A stretch of DNA of 64,000 nucleotides from Corticium candelabrum. Its lineage: Eukaryota; Porifera; Homoscleromorpha; Homosclerophorida; Plakinidae. Positions 1 to 12,430 of the stretch are shown here, one piece after another. Position 1 is the first letter of the stretch; each line of letters opens with the position of its first letter. The notes under the pieces are model-generated. The model made no database searches and was not told the DNA's origin. It worked only from the letters and a program-made list of their open reading frames with translations. Location of the stretch: the NCBI RefSeq assembly GCF_963422355.1, contig NC_085103.1:4388552-4452551 (forward strand), in the 5' to 3' direction. The translations under genes were made by a program, and so were the position numbers.

Positions 1-332
1 AATATATAAATATATAAATATAAAAATATATAAATATATAAATATATAAATATATAAATATATAAAAATATATAAATATAAATATATATAAATATATAAA
101 TATATAAATATATAAATATATAAATATATAAATATATAAACATATAAATATATAAATATATAAATATATAAATATATAAATATATAAATATATAAATATA
201 AATATATAAAAATATATAAATATAAATATATATAAATATATAAATATATAAATATATAAATATATAAATATATAAATATATAAACATATAAATATATAAA
301 TATATAAATATATAAATATATAAATATAATAT
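1..332. repeat. AT-rich simple repeat (AAATATAT-like)
   Basis: The first 330 bases are almost only A and T, built from a repeating AATATATA unit with a few C interruptions. The array stops exactly where the TIR element that follows begins. Confidence 0.95.
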
Positions 333-736
333 ATCTCGAGCTCAATTGACATGACAAGAGAGAGGCTCGCTTCGCTCGCCAATTACTGGGTTGGCCAAGC
401 ACGTAAACACAAAACAAGTGGTGTGCGGTCACCTCACGTAATTTGGCGAATACTCCATGCACTTCTTGTGTCTAAAGCATTTTTTTACATTTGATGTATA
501 CTGTATTAGAAGGAGTATTGGTCCGTATTAGTAATCGTTCAACGACCACAGGGGCGGATGCAGGAAAACATTGGGGTGTCCCAATTTTGACATCAATTTA
601 AAGAAACCGGGACTCCGAACACAGTCACTGGACTTGTACTGCAGGTCACCTAAGTTTACACATTTTGTCAAACGATGGCGCAAAAGAACAATGCTTCAAT
701 GCTCACACAAAGACACACACACAAACATAAACTAGT

Positions 737-1040
737 CTACACTTCATCAGAGTCGACAATGTTTGCCAATTTTAGTCTTCTAGGGTGTCGTCTAGCAAAC
801 ATATCTACAACATCTTTTAGATCGATGTCTAATCCGTAATGAACATGCCTCAGAGCTAATCCGTTTATGCAGCTCTGTGTCATTGTAGCCTTTGGGTACG
901 TCTTGAGGTATGTCAGCTCACTGTTTGTCCTCTCTGCTTCACATGAGGTAACGCCAATGGTACATAGAATCTTTAAGAGCGCATAAACGTTGGAATAATC
1001 CTGTTCAATGCATGCTTTCAATTGTCTGGGCAGGAGATGG
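737..1040 (-). pseudogene. hAT-type transposase C-terminal fragment
   Basis: The minus-strand frame ending at 737 reads like the C-terminal dimerisation region of hAT-family transposases (the DUF4371/ZMYM-like group). A stretch 'YALLKILCTIGVTSCEAERT' is followed by a conserved 'INGLALRHVHY' and an 'FARRHPRRLKLANI' tail. Family members normally carry several hundred further residues upstream with the catalytic domain; here similarity stops at about 1040, at an inverted repeat. It is therefore a truncated remnant, probably without function. Assignment rests on motif recognition only. Confidence 0.6.
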
Positions 1041-1078
1041 TATACATCTCCTGCAAGATCAGGAGATGTATACCATCC
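1031..1078. repeat. Short inverted repeat at a transposon junction
   Basis: The block 1031-1053 contains GATGGTATACATCTCCTG and is inverted at 1060-1078 with a spacer of about six bases. It sits exactly between the minus-strand hAT fragment and the plus-strand endonuclease-like fragment. Confidence 0.7.
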
Positions 1079-1348
1079 AGATTTGAGAGAGGGCGACCGA
1101 CTTACCTTGACATCACAGTAAGAAATTCTCTCCAACCAACATATATGGTAAAGGTAGCTTGTCAAGCAGGGTTTGCGACAGAAGCTGGAGAAAGAGAGAA
1201 AGACAGCTCATCTAAAGACATTGTTAGTGAGAATGGAGGTGTGTTTTATACACTAGTTGTGGAAAGTCTGGGCTTGTGGTCGCCGTCTAGTCTCCAGATT
1301 TTAAAATCAATCTGCAGAAGAACAACATTCCACAGTCACCTCAAATGA
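1070..1348 (+). pseudogene. RT-associated C-terminal nuclease-like fragment
   Basis: The plus-strand frame contains 'RGRPTYLDITVRNSLQP', an Ala/Glu-rich 'GFATEAGEREKD' stretch and 'LVVESLGLWSPSSLQILK'. This pattern is typical of the C-terminal, PD-(D/E)XK-like tail that follows reverse transcriptase in many marine invertebrate retroelements. A second copy lies on the minus strand at 26962-27340. The D and the E of 'VVES' are retained, but no reverse transcriptase lies upstream, so this is an isolated fragment. The family assignment comes from remembered motif patterns. Confidence 0.5.
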
Positions 1349-1519
1349 GCCAGGCCACATCCTATTTCCACCAACGGCTTTCTATTAAACTCTGGTTGTA
1401 TAATGCAAAGATAATTCTAGAGAGATTGTGTGTAGATTGCTCTGATGACGTTCTAGACTTTTGTAGAGTGGGGAGTTTGGGTTGGTTTTGGGTTAGTTTT
1501 TAAAGACATATAAATAAAA

Positions 1520-1623
<104 letters not shown>

Positions 1624-2399
1624 ATAGGTGCGTTTGATTGCAAGGCATCATGTAGCTGAACGATCAGTTACTGACGAACTACCGGTTTACTTTCAATGAC
1701 TCACAGCGCTGCGACGAGACAATGACATACGTTCATGTGCCATTGCAACAGAGTGCACGACCTCATGGTGATCTCATAATTTGTAATACCAGACACCATT
1801 TAACCTAAATGGTGACAACATACGGCCTACCTACGCAGAGCAGGCAGACGTTATGCACTTCTTTCAACTAAAATTGCTACAGTTTAGAAATGCATTTGGG
1901 TTTCTGCAACACTTCTAATATAATCTTAGAACGGTAATGGTAAGAGACAATCGAGACGTACACAGATAGACTTGAACCAGAACCTGTGGCATCGGTTAAT
2001 CGGTGTTTCGTACTAAAAACAATAACATCAGCGTAAGTTCGCGCACTCTAGCTGTTGCATGGTGGCACATGATCGTATAGCTTCGCACAATTACTTTTTG
2101 GAAGCGCACCGGCAGTTCGTCAGCTGACTGAAAGTTTACCTGCCTATTGGGTACGGCATACCAAATTTCCCAAGGGATACAAAGAGGGGTGCCTCAAACC
2201 CTCAGAGAATATGACTCGAGGATACCAAATTCCTACGAAATACGGCTTGGGATGCAACAAACAGGAGATTTCAAATTCCGTACGGCACCTGTACCGCAAT
2301 GTAATTAGCGTGCGAAGCGAGCTTCTTTCCTGTCATGTCAATTGAAGTCGCGATATAATGTTATATATTTTTATTTTTTATTTATATACGTGCGTAACA

Positions 2400-2625
2400 G
2401 ATAAAGAATGTGGCAAGAGTCTGGTGTGTCTGAATAGCAACCGTATGTAGCGTGAAAAAACGTGTGGGAGCGGAGTAGATCACGCACAGCAAGGCTTAAT
2501 GAGTTTAGTCAGAAAGTCGATCTGTACGAGATCGCTAGAGAAGAAATACATATAAAGTGGAAGATGTCAAACATATGACATCGAGCAGATACATCGAGAA
2601 TATGCAGCGCGCTCTCTCTTACTGA
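2400..2625 (-). repeat. Inverted copy of the TNF-gene intron-2 repeat
   Basis: This stretch is the reverse complement of a block found after exon 2 in every collagen-TNF copy (about 4020-4210, 8390-8590, 23960-24180, 26040-26215 and 33600-33830). It includes the short palindrome around GATGTCATATG. The opposite orientation here suggests a mobile or foldback-derived piece rather than simple gene duplication. Confidence 0.65.
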
Positions 2626-2704
2626 CGATCCCAATTTGTTGTGTACTGTTTATCTGGTAGGCTCGCATCGCCGGTTCCTCCCCTTTTTGTTGCGTGTACA
2701 AGTG

Positions 2705-3136
2705 TATGGCGTGTAATCAGTGTCAAAATTACGCCGGTACCTTTTGCTTTCTGAGGTTGGTCGTACCATATTTAAAATCTGAAGGCAATTGATCATATTC
2801 CTTTCTAACACCAGACAGACAACATGCATAAATGGCCATCTATCTCTGATTCTCACAACCATGTTGCAAGTGTGTATGTATATAGAACGTAGTAATACTG
2901 CTCATGTAGACGTCTACTCAGTGTCACAATCTTTGAGAAAGTTAAATAGTTAACATTGTTTTAGAAAGTTATTAGTTTGAATCCAACTCCAGACATGAAG
3001 ACATTTAAGTACCATCGACCTCATTACATTTAGGACCGACCTCATCGAATGTACGACCGAGCTCATTGAGTCTACGACCGACCTCAGTAAGCAAAAGGTA
3101 CTACTGGCGCAATTTTGACACTGATTACACGCCATA
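2705..3136. mobile_element. MITE with ~50-bp TIRs and subterminal 21-bp repeats
   Basis: The left end starts TATGGCGTGTAATCAGTGTC and the right end at 3136 is its inverted copy. Just inside the right end are diverged copies of a 21-bp unit around GACCGACCTCATTGAGTCTA. Related elements are at 59222-60540 (complete, longer) and about 37960-38384 (right end only). No coding capacity is visible. Confidence 0.75.
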
Positions 3137-3159
3137 AGTTGGCTTTATCCAGAAAGGGT

Positions 3160-3552
3160 GTAACGATCATAGCGTAGCAGCTGGGTCAGGTCGCAGCTAC
3201 GTAGTTGGCAGGCAGACAACGAGTGACCGTAACTGGTAAATGACCGAGATTAGATCAGAGACTCCACTACCTTCGTCTCCCACGCCATAATCATAACCAT
3301 ACCACACACCGTTCCAATGTCCAACATGCACTTTGAAACACCATATTTGGAGACATTTGCTAAACTAATGACGTAAACAGATTTAAAGGAATTTACACGG
3401 TCGAGTCTATGTTCACCATATATGAACAAATTCAACATAGTGACGTCAAGCACAGTTGCACATTTGGAAGGTCATTCGTCTTACAACCGTCAGTTGCCAT
3501 TCAGTACCAGACCAAGACAGACGCTCACAGTACGACAGATTCGGACTAAGCC
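3160..3552 (+). promoter_or_regulatory. Conserved promoter block of collagen-TNF gene A
   Basis: About 390 bases upstream of the start codon are shared, with high identity, with the same interval before gene B, gene C and both 5' pseudogene copies. A perfect CRE/ATF-type palindrome TGACGTCA lies at 3441-3448, 112 bases before the ATG. No canonical TATA box at a sensible distance was identified. The regulatory role is inferred from conservation and position. Confidence 0.55.
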
Positions 3553-4248
3553 ATGTCTCTAGCTGCAGCTTACGTGTCGATGATGATGGCCATATGTTTG
3601 TTGCTCTCCATCTCCTCGAGCACAGCCAACGTCGGTAGCACGGCTTGCCCACAACCTGAGAAAGGAGAAATGGTATAAAAACTGCATCGTACTCTAGGGT
3701 TTCATTAGTGCTATTGATTTTATTCTAGGGTCCTCCCGGCCACTCTGGGAAACCTGGAGTGAGGGTAAGTGTGAGTATTATTGATGAGTATTTTGAATAG
3801 ATCTGATGGCATGGATTTTAGTAACATATAATCTTTAGTAATTTTTTTGAACACTAAGTTCCTACAGTTGAGTGAAACACAGCACTCATTGGCAACTGCA
3901 TGCATGCACGTCGTGCGTCAAACGGAGTGTCTTGTACATGCAACCAAAAGAGGAGGAACCGGCAACGCGTACGTAGACAGTACCCCACAAGTCTGGATTG
4001 TTAGTAAGCTAGACCGAGCTACACATAATCGATGTAGCTGCTCGATGTCATATGTTCGACATCTTCCACTGCAAAGGGATTTCCTCTCGAGCGATCTCGC
4101 ACAAATGACTTTCTGACTAAACTCATTAATGAAGCCATGCTGCGCGTGATCTACTCCGCTCCCACGCTGCCTCTAGGCTTGCTATTCTGACACACCAGTT
4201 CTGAGTGCAATAGTAGACTCTTGCCACATTCTTCATCTAGTACGTACG

Positions 4249-4311
<63 letters not shown>

Positions 4312-6195
4312 GGTATTGTAGCCTAAGCAATTAATTCGAGCAGAAATAGAAAGACAGTAGGTTGCAATTTAATTAATAATTACACAACTAAAATTTCTGG
4401 AAAAAGCTCTATTCCAGAACACTCGGTCTCTCTACACGTTTGTTGCATTGATGTATTCGACTAAGTATCTGTAACAAAATGTTTTGTACGGAAGGGATAC
4501 AAAGGTGAACCAGGCAGTGAAGGTAGAGCTGGACCTAAAGGTTCCAAAGTAAATGTTACCAAACAAATTGTTAACAGCAAACATTTTTAATGTCAACAAT
4601 TTTAAAGGGAGAAAATGGCCCACCAGGAATTGTTGGCTCACGAGGAAAACAAGTAAGAACTGATACAATGCAATAACTTGAGGTAAAACCTAGTAAACTG
4701 ACTAGCTTTGCTTTGTTGTATGTTACGAAATGAAAGGGACCTTCCGGTGTCACTGGTCCGCCTGGAAAGCAAGGGATTACTGGAGCACAAGGCACACCGG
4801 GAAAGACAGGCATACAGGTTTGTGCAGCAATCATTCATAAACTCAGAGTTGCTACAACGGTACCGGTGTCCATTGTATTGAATTCATATTTTGCACCAAG
4901 GGAGAGAATGGCATAAGAGGTCCACCTGGAATTAAAGGTGAAAAAGGAATGAAGGTACATTTACTACAACGAATAAAATTGTTATGTATTAATTTGTCAT
5001 TAAAAGCAAGCCCAATAGTCTAATTATGGATATCAGCCATAGTGACCTGATTTGTTAAACTTCTAGGGCGACGTTGGCAGTACCGGGCCCAGAGGCATCG
5101 AAGGAGCTGATGGCACTCCGGTAACATCTCACAAAACAGTAATATTTCCCAGTTATTTAAACAAATTGACACTCTAACGTTTCATTAGGGTCCGCCCGGC
5201 CATGCAGGCGCTACAGGTTTACCAGGACAAAGAGGTCACAAAGTACAGAATCTACAACCTGCTCACAATTAGAATGTTGTTATTGATTGATGGTATATTA
5301 AAGGGAGAGAGAGGATTGCCCGGATACAAAGGAGAGCAAGGGCCACAAGGCGTGCCCGGTCCAGAGGTTAATTAATTAATTAATTAATTAATTGTCGAGT
5401 AAATCGGACGTTAACACATTTGAAATTAGATGAGTGAAAGCACTCTGCAAACATACTTTGCACCAGTTGCATCACTGCAGAAAGAGGTAGGATTTAATTA
5501 ATTAACAACCGCGACTAGCTATTACATCTACACACATTGCATTAACTTATTTCTTGTCTGTCGTGTAGATGGCGAAGCTGAATGCAACCTTACAAACGTT
5601 GCTGCAAAACGTAAGTCCACATTTACGTTCACTGTGTTAACGAGTGTCGAAAGAACTGACAATTTTGTTGCAACAGAATTCAGAAAGAAGTGAGCCTGTA
5701 GCTGCTCATCTTTACGGAAGCAGCTCTTCAGCAACAATTTCAAGTGGTAATTATTCCAATATTACTTTCCTTCATCACATTGTGTTGAACCCAGTTTACA
5801 TTTGAATTAATTCCTTTTCTTTTAAAGGTACACTCATAACTTACTGGTCAACGAGTACATCACATCCTGGCTTTCTCAGTGGAGGAATGAAATACGATGG
5901 TGGATTCATCACGGTACCTCATGCTGGCATTTACTATGTTTACTCACAGATTTGGTTCGACCCTCAGTCAGGACAGAGATACTGTCGGTTTAACGTAAAG
6001 TTGAACGACAAGTATCTTGCTCAGAGTAGAATCTATCAAGCAAGTCCCAGTGGTAATGATGAAAGTCAGTACACAGGGTTTCTAGTTGTTATGGAGAAGA
6101 ATGACAGATTGTCAGTGGTTGCCGCAACTACCTGCTACCTCGACTTCTATCAATACTCACAGACAGCATTTTTTGGAGCTTTCCAAGTCGTTTGA
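3553..6195 (+). CDS. Secreted collagen-stalk TNF-domain protein, copy A
   Basis: Thirteen exons can be joined in frame to give 365 residues: 3553-3672, 3729-3764, 4495-4548, 4608-4652, 4737-4817, 4901-4954, 5067-5120, 5189-5242, 5304-5366, 5430-5486, 5569-5610, 5677-5746 and 5828-6195. All introns have GT-AG ends. Residues 1-25 form a signal peptide and are followed by a short Cys-containing linker. Residues 41-187 are 49 uninterrupted Gly-X-Y triplets, then a short non-collagen neck, then a TNF homology domain from about 228. The domain has the strand-A motif 'AAHLYG', the core 'YYVYSQIWF' and the terminal 'FFGAFQVV'. Collagen plus TNF is the layout of ectodysplasin, though here the N-terminus looks like a cleavable signal. 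It is expected to be a secreted trimeric ligand; the receptor is unknown. C1q was considered, but the closing motif is TNF-like. Confidence 0.85.
4251..4306. repeat. (TA)n microsatellite in intron 2 of gene A
   Basis: About 56 bases of pure TA repeat. Genes B and C carry comparable AT-rich runs in the same intron. Confidence 0.97.
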
Positions 6196-7540
6196 AGGCA
6201 GTAAACCGCTTGAGCACAACAACAAACGGCAACAATTAATTAACTTGAGCTTGTATTATTATCTTGTACTACTCCAGCTTGCAAAGTCTTCTAGCTGCAA
6301 TTCTGTAACGTTTTCTTACATCTTGCCATCTAATCAAAGTATATAGCGACAACTAGTTTGCTGACGGTTTAACTAACAAATCATGCTTTATTGGGTCGCT
6401 TTGATACTCCTCTTCGCTCTACATGTTGATGCAGAAAGTGGACTTTACACGTTAATCTAGAGCATTTATACGTGTACATAAATGCAGTTATGTAATCAAC
6501 CCATTCTTGTTCGACGTTACCCAAAAGCCGTTATGGCTGAAGGTAGAGTGACACTTAGACCGGAATGTTGTATTTTAGCTATCCAATATACAAGAGATTA
6601 TGAACAACGTGTTGTCAGCAGTTCCATCTAATCGTTGTGCCGTCATACTAAAATGTCAGTTGAGGAAGGAGAGATTGCGTCAGCTGGAAAAACTAGTCAC
6701 CTACTACTTACTCGTGTTTATACACGTGTGAGGTACAAGCAGCACGTTTTACTACTATCACCTTAAAGTTGGCATTGATTGCAATTGCAACAACACTCAA
6801 TACGCTTTCCTGCATGTTGAATGCCTGTAAAGTCAGATTTTTTAGGAAATTTTATACACTCTTAGCAATGAAAGAGAGTGTTGCATGGTTACTACTAGAA
6901 TTGTAACTGTTCAGTGATAAAATCGCTTTCAACTCAAGATGGTCTTTCAGCAGTACGTTTTTCTCATAATAAATAATCTAATTGGGCGACTCCCGGTTGG
7001 ATCTTGTCCCGAAATCCTCGTGGCCAAAATGGGGCCTGGGGTAGTTGATTTATTGTCTACCCAAACAGAGTGCAAAAGGACAGCAATAGTACACATGTGC
7101 AACACGCACCGACCACCTTATCATCATACTGTGCTAATAACTGATCATGTAAATTACAAGTGCACATCTAAGGACACAGTATGAACACTCATACAGTTCA
7201 TACACTTATACATATTAAAGTGTATGAACCGGGGAGGACTGGCAGCACTTACCGTGCTCCCTCAACTTTCCAGCTGTCAATCAAGTGACCTGCTAATATA
7301 TAAGAATGACAGATGTAGAAACTGATAACATTGACGTGACATATACTACACTAACACAATAGCGTTGATGTGGCCTTCCCGCTTTTTGCTGTGTTACATG
7401 CATATATATGATTAATTAATTAATTCATATATTTTACCTTGTTTGCAGAGCCACGCTCCCTTAGGTAAATGTGCATACGCCCCTTCAAGCAAATCCTGGT
7501 TCATACGCTGCTGCTATACCTAGTTGGTTCTATCCAAGAA
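6196..7540. other. Intergenic spacer between genes A and B
   Basis: No gene is supported here. The block from about 6780 to 7540 is repeated at about 24460-25180, after the first pseudogene copy and before gene C, so it is part of the duplication unit. Another part (6940-7200) is distantly related to the spacers at 12000-12260, 22480-22760 and 32150-32540. Confidence 0.7.
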
Positions 7541-7930
7541 AGTCTGTAACGACAGCGTAGCAACTGGGTCAGGTCGCAGCTATAGTTGACAGAGAACGAG
7601 TGACCGTAACTGGAAAATGACCGAGATTAGATCAGAGACTCCAATACCTTCGTCTCCCGCGCCATAACCATAACCATACCACACACCGTTCCAATTTCAA
7701 ACATGCACTTTCAAACACCATATTTGGACACATTTGCTAAACTAATGACGTATACAGATTTAAAGAAATTTACAAGGTCGAGTCAATGTTTACTATATAT
7801 GAACAAATTCAATACAGTGACGTCAATCACAGTTACACATTATAGGAGATCGCCCGTCTTACAACCGTCAGTTGCCATTCAGTACCAGACCAAGACAGAC
7901 GATCACAGTACGACAGATTCGGACAAAACC
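7541..7930 (+). promoter_or_regulatory. Conserved promoter block of collagen-TNF gene B
   Basis: Near copy of the gene A promoter block. The CRE-like palindrome TGACGTCA is at 7818-7825, 113 bases before the ATG. Confidence 0.55.
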
Positions 7931-8637
7931 ATGTCTAGAATTGCAGCTTACGTGTCGATGATGATGGCCATATGTTTGTTGCTCTCCATCTCCTCGAGCA
8001 CAGCCAACGTCGGTAGCACGGCATGCCCGCAACCTGAGAAAGGAGAAATGGTACAATCACTGCATCGTATTCTAGGATTTCATTAGTGCTATTGCTTTTA
8101 TTCCAGGGTCCTCCCGGCCACTCTGGGAAACCTGGAGTGAGGGTAAGTGTGAGTATTATTGATGGGTATTATGGACAGATCTGATGGCATGAATTTAGTA
8201 ACATGTAATCTTTAGTAATTTTATGCGCAATACTTTCCTACCTGTGAGTGCAAGACAGCACTCATTGGCAGGTACATGCATGCACGTCGTGCGTCCAACT
8301 GAGTGTCTTGTACATGCAACAAAAAAGGGGGGGTGACCGGCAACACTATGCACACAGTTCCTCACAATTTGAGATTGTTAGTAAGCTAGAGCGCGCTACA
8401 TAATCCCGATGTAGCTGCTCGATGTCATATGTTCGACATCTTCCACTGTATAGGGATTTCTTCTCGAGCGATCTCGCACAAGTGACTTTCGGACTAACTC
8501 ATTAAGCCATGCTGCGCGTGATCTACTCCGCTCCCACGCTACCTCTAGGCTTCGTGTTCGGACACACAATAATAGACTATTGCTACGTTTTTTACCTAGT
8601 ACGCACATATCTATATATCTATCTATCTATCTATCTA

Positions 8638-8694
<57 letters not shown>

Positions 8695-9294
8695 GTGTAC
8701 TAGTTGTACGGTATCCTTACGCACCTCGCGTTGGTGAGTAACACGTCCAACGAAATTTTCTGACCGTCTACTGAAACGCCGAGTCCTAGCTATACAATAC
8801 GTATTTGTTGAAACCCTAGCTGTCATGGAAGTAAACATGCAAACTTTCTAGTAGTTTAGATTACGTATATAGGCCTGGTATAGGTAGTCGTCGTTTAGCG
8901 ATCGTGATCAAGACAATTGAAATGTACAGTATAAGTTTGCTCTCAGTAACGTTGTACCAATCGACAGTGGTATGGTATATTTACTGACTTAGAAATTGAT
9001 ATCGGCAAACATTGACTGTTAACAGTGTTAGTTGCAGCACAGTGTAGTAAAGGATTGATATAGTTGACTGTAGGTGGCATTCAGCTAATAAAGGTGTTTC
9101 TTGGTTGTCAAGTACACACAATTCCTAGCTACAATACAAAAGGATGGGGCGCCGAAAGTTTACGAGGCTTTTTCTTCGCCGTTTGATCACTTGCACGAAT
9201 CGTTGCTATATACTGATCTGTAGTTGGACACGGAAACGATTTTTTGAAGTAGGTCTTAGAATGAAACGTGGTGGTGGTGGAGAGAACAAATTTG

Positions 9295-9354
<60 letters not shown>

Positions 9355-11242
9355 GTATCGTAGACTAAGCAATTAATTCGAGCAGAAAGACAGTAGGTAG
9401 CAATTTAATTAATAATTACACAACTAAACTTACTAGGAAAAGCTCTTTTCCAGAACACTCGGTCTTTTTACTAATTATACGTTTGTTGCATTGATGTATT
9501 CAACTAAGTATCTGTAACAGAATGTTTTGTACTGAAGGGATACAAAGGTGAACCAGGCAGTGAAGGTAGAGCTGGACCTAAAGGTTCCAAAGTAAACGTT
9601 ACCAAACAAATTGTTAACAGCAAAATGTTTCATTTTCAACTGTTTTAAAGGGAGAAATTGGCTCACCAGGAATTGTTGGTTCACGAGGAAAACAAGTAAG
9701 AACTGAAGTGCTGCAGTAACTTGATGTAAAACTTAGAAAACTGACAAACTTTGCTTTGTTGTATGTTAATGAAACCAAAGGGAGCTTCTGGTGTCACTGG
9801 TCCGCCTGGAAAGCAAGGGATTGCTGGAGCACAAGGCCTACCAGGAAAGACAGGCATACAGGTTTGTGCAGCAAACATGCATAAACTCAGAGTTGCTACA
9901 ATGCTGTCTATTGTATTGAATTCATATTTTGTATGAAGGGAGAGAATGGCATAAGAGGTCCACCTGGAATTAAAGGTGAAAAAGGAATAAAGGTACATTT
10001 CTACAACGAATAAAATGGCTATACATTAATTGGTCATTAAGAAAGCAAGCCCAATAGTTTAATTATGTATGCTAACACTACTAGTCTAGTGACCTGATTT
10101 GTTAAAACTCTAGGGCGACGTTGGAAGTACCGGGCCTAGAGGCATCGAAGGAGCTGATGGCACTCCGGTAACATCCCACAAAACAGTAAAATTTCCCAGT
10201 TATCTAACCAAATTGACCGTCTAACGTTTAATTAGGGTCCACCTGGTCATGCAGGTGCTACCGGTTTACCAGGACAAAGAGGTCACAAGGTACAGAATCT
10301 ATAACCTGCTCACAATTAGAATGTTGTTATTGAGTGATGGTATATGAAAGGGAGAAAGAGGATTGCCCGGATACAAAGGAGAGCAAGGGCCGCAAGGCGT
10401 GCCCGGTCCAGAGGTTAACCAATTAATTAATTAATATTCGAGCAAACCTGATGTTACCACATTTGAAAATAGATGAGCGAAAGCACTCTGCGAACATACT
10501 TTGCACCAGTTGCATCACTGCAGCAAGAGGTAGGATATAATTAATTAATTAATAACCAACTAACTATTACATATACACGCATTGTTTTAACTTATTTCTT
10601 GTCTGTCGTGTAGGTGGCAAAGCTGAATGCAACAATACAAAAATTGCTGCAAAACGTAAGTCCACATTTACGTACACTGTGTTAACGAGTGTTGAAAGAA
10701 CTGAGAATTTCATTGCAACAGTATTCAGAAAGAAGTGAGCCTGTAGCTGCTCATCTCTACGGACGTGGCGCTTCCACAACAGTGTCAAGTGGTAATTATT
10801 CCAAGATTACTTTCCTTCATCACATTGTGCTGAACTCGTTTACATTTCAATTAATTCCTTTTCTTTTAAAGGTACACTCATAACTTACTGGTCAACGAGT
10901 ACATCACATCATGGCTTTCTCAGTGGAGGAATGAAATACGATGGTGGATTCATCACGGTACCTCATGCTGGCATTTACTATGTTTACTCACAGATTTGGT
11001 TCGATCCTCAGACAGGACAAAGTAGTGGCTGTCGGTTTAACGTAAAGTTGAACGACAAGTATCTTGCTCAGAGTAGAATCTATCAAGCAAGTCCCAGTGG
11101 TAATGATGAAAGTCAGTACACGGGGTTTCTAGTTGTTACAGAGAAGGGTGACAGATTGTCAGTGGTTACCGGAAGTACCTGCTACCTCGACTTCTATCAA
11201 TCCTCGCAGACAGCATTTTTCGGAGCTTTCCAAGTCGTTTGA
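7931..11242 (+). CDS. Secreted collagen-stalk TNF-domain protein, copy B
   Basis: Same 13-exon structure as copy A, giving 366 residues: 7931-8050, 8107-8142, 9538-9591, 9651-9695, 9781-9861, 9939-9992, 10114-10167, 10236-10289, 10351-10413, 10473-10529, 10614-10655, 10722-10791 and 10872-11242. The 40-residue first exon encodes the signal peptide. The collagen exons again give 49 unbroken Gly-X-Y triplets, and the TNF homology domain ends 'FFGAFQVV'. Differences from A are mostly substitutions, plus one extra residue in the TNF domain loop ('GQSSGC' against 'GQRYC'). Intron 2 is longer (about 1.4 kb) and holds two TA microsatellites. All splice sites look intact, so the copy is probably functional. 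It lies head to tail 1.7 kb downstream of A. Confidence 0.85.
8596..8692. repeat. TATC/TA microsatellite in intron 2 of gene B
   Basis: A short run of TATC units grades into about 50 bases of TA repeat. Confidence 0.95.
9297..9349. repeat. (TA)n microsatellite in intron 2 of gene B
   Basis: About 50 bases of TA repeat, close to exon 3. Confidence 0.95.
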
Positions 11243-12316
11243 AGACAGTAAACCACTCAAGCACTACAACAAACAATTAACTTGATCTTGTATTATTATC
11301 TTGTACTACTCCAGCCTTCAGTCTTTTCGCAATTCTGTAAATCTTTCTAACATTTTTGCCATCTAATCAAACTATTGTATGATTCCTAGTTTGCTGACGG
11401 TTTAACTAACAAATCATGCTTTTATAGGTCGCTTCGTTACCCCCTCTCCGTCCCGCATGTTGATGCAAAGAATAGATTTGGTAAAACGCATACACGTTTA
11501 ATTATTAGACTGACGCATTTGCACGTGTGCATAAATGCAGTCATGCAATCGACCCGTTCTTGTGTTCTTGTTCGACGTTACATACAGGCCAACAAAGCGA
11601 GACGTACGGTGACGCTTCTACCGGAACGTTTTTTAGCTATCCAAATTACAATTATAAACACGGTGTCGTCAACAGTTCCACCCAAGCGTCGTGCCGTCAT
11701 GCATTTGCGAGTTGAGGAGAGAGATGGTGTCATCGAAAAAATTAGGCACTCAAACTAGTTACTCGTATTTTTGCATACGTGAAGTACGTACTAGAAGTTT
11801 TACTAGTTGAACTGCTAACAAACGTACAGGGTAGCTATTAATTGCTGGGTAGGCCAAGCATGTGAACACAAAACAAGTGGTGTGCGATCATCTCGCGTAA
11901 TTTGGCGAATACTCCATGCACTTCTTGTGTCTTCAGCATTTTTTAGATTTGAAGTACTAGCTGTATTAGAAGGATTATTGGTCCGTACTAGTAACCGTTC
12001 AGCGACCACGTTTACTTTTCGACTCAAGGTGGTCCTTAAGCAGTATATAGGAATTTCTCATAATAATCAGCATCTACCCGGGCGCACCAAGGCTGGAACT
12101 CGTCCAACCGACCGTAACGTGCTGCCATCCTCGTCCCTAATTGTAGTTGATCTATTATCTACTCAATCAGAGTGCAAAGAACAACCCACAGTGGTGCACA
12201 CATGCACAACCCGTACTGATCACCCTATCATGGTGTACCAGTGGCGTAGCTACACATCTGCCTGGGGAAGCCATGACACAACATTATTAGTGTCATTAGT
12301 AGTATCATTATTAGTG

Positions 12317-12397
<81 letters not shown>

Positions 12398-12430
12398 AAT
12401 AATGCAAAATGTAGAGTAGGATAGATGAAT
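11243..12430. other. Intergenic spacer downstream of gene B
   Basis: No gene is supported. This spacer (about 11390-12290) is repeated downstream of gene C (about 31540-32400), and its 3' part again at about 22368-22750. It ends in a TG microsatellite. The repeated spacer shows that whole gene-plus-spacer units were duplicated. Confidence 0.7.
12313..12396. repeat. (TG)n microsatellite
   Basis: About 80 bases of TG repeat with one C interruption. Confidence 0.97.

Noticed and set aside
737-1165. Active hAT transposase
   Set aside because: Only the C-terminal dimerisation part is present; no catalytic region upstream.
5887-6195. C1q globular domain
   Set aside because: The collagen neighbour suggested C1q, but the 'AAHLYG' start, 'YYVYSQ' core and 'FFGAF' end fit the TNF homology domain better.
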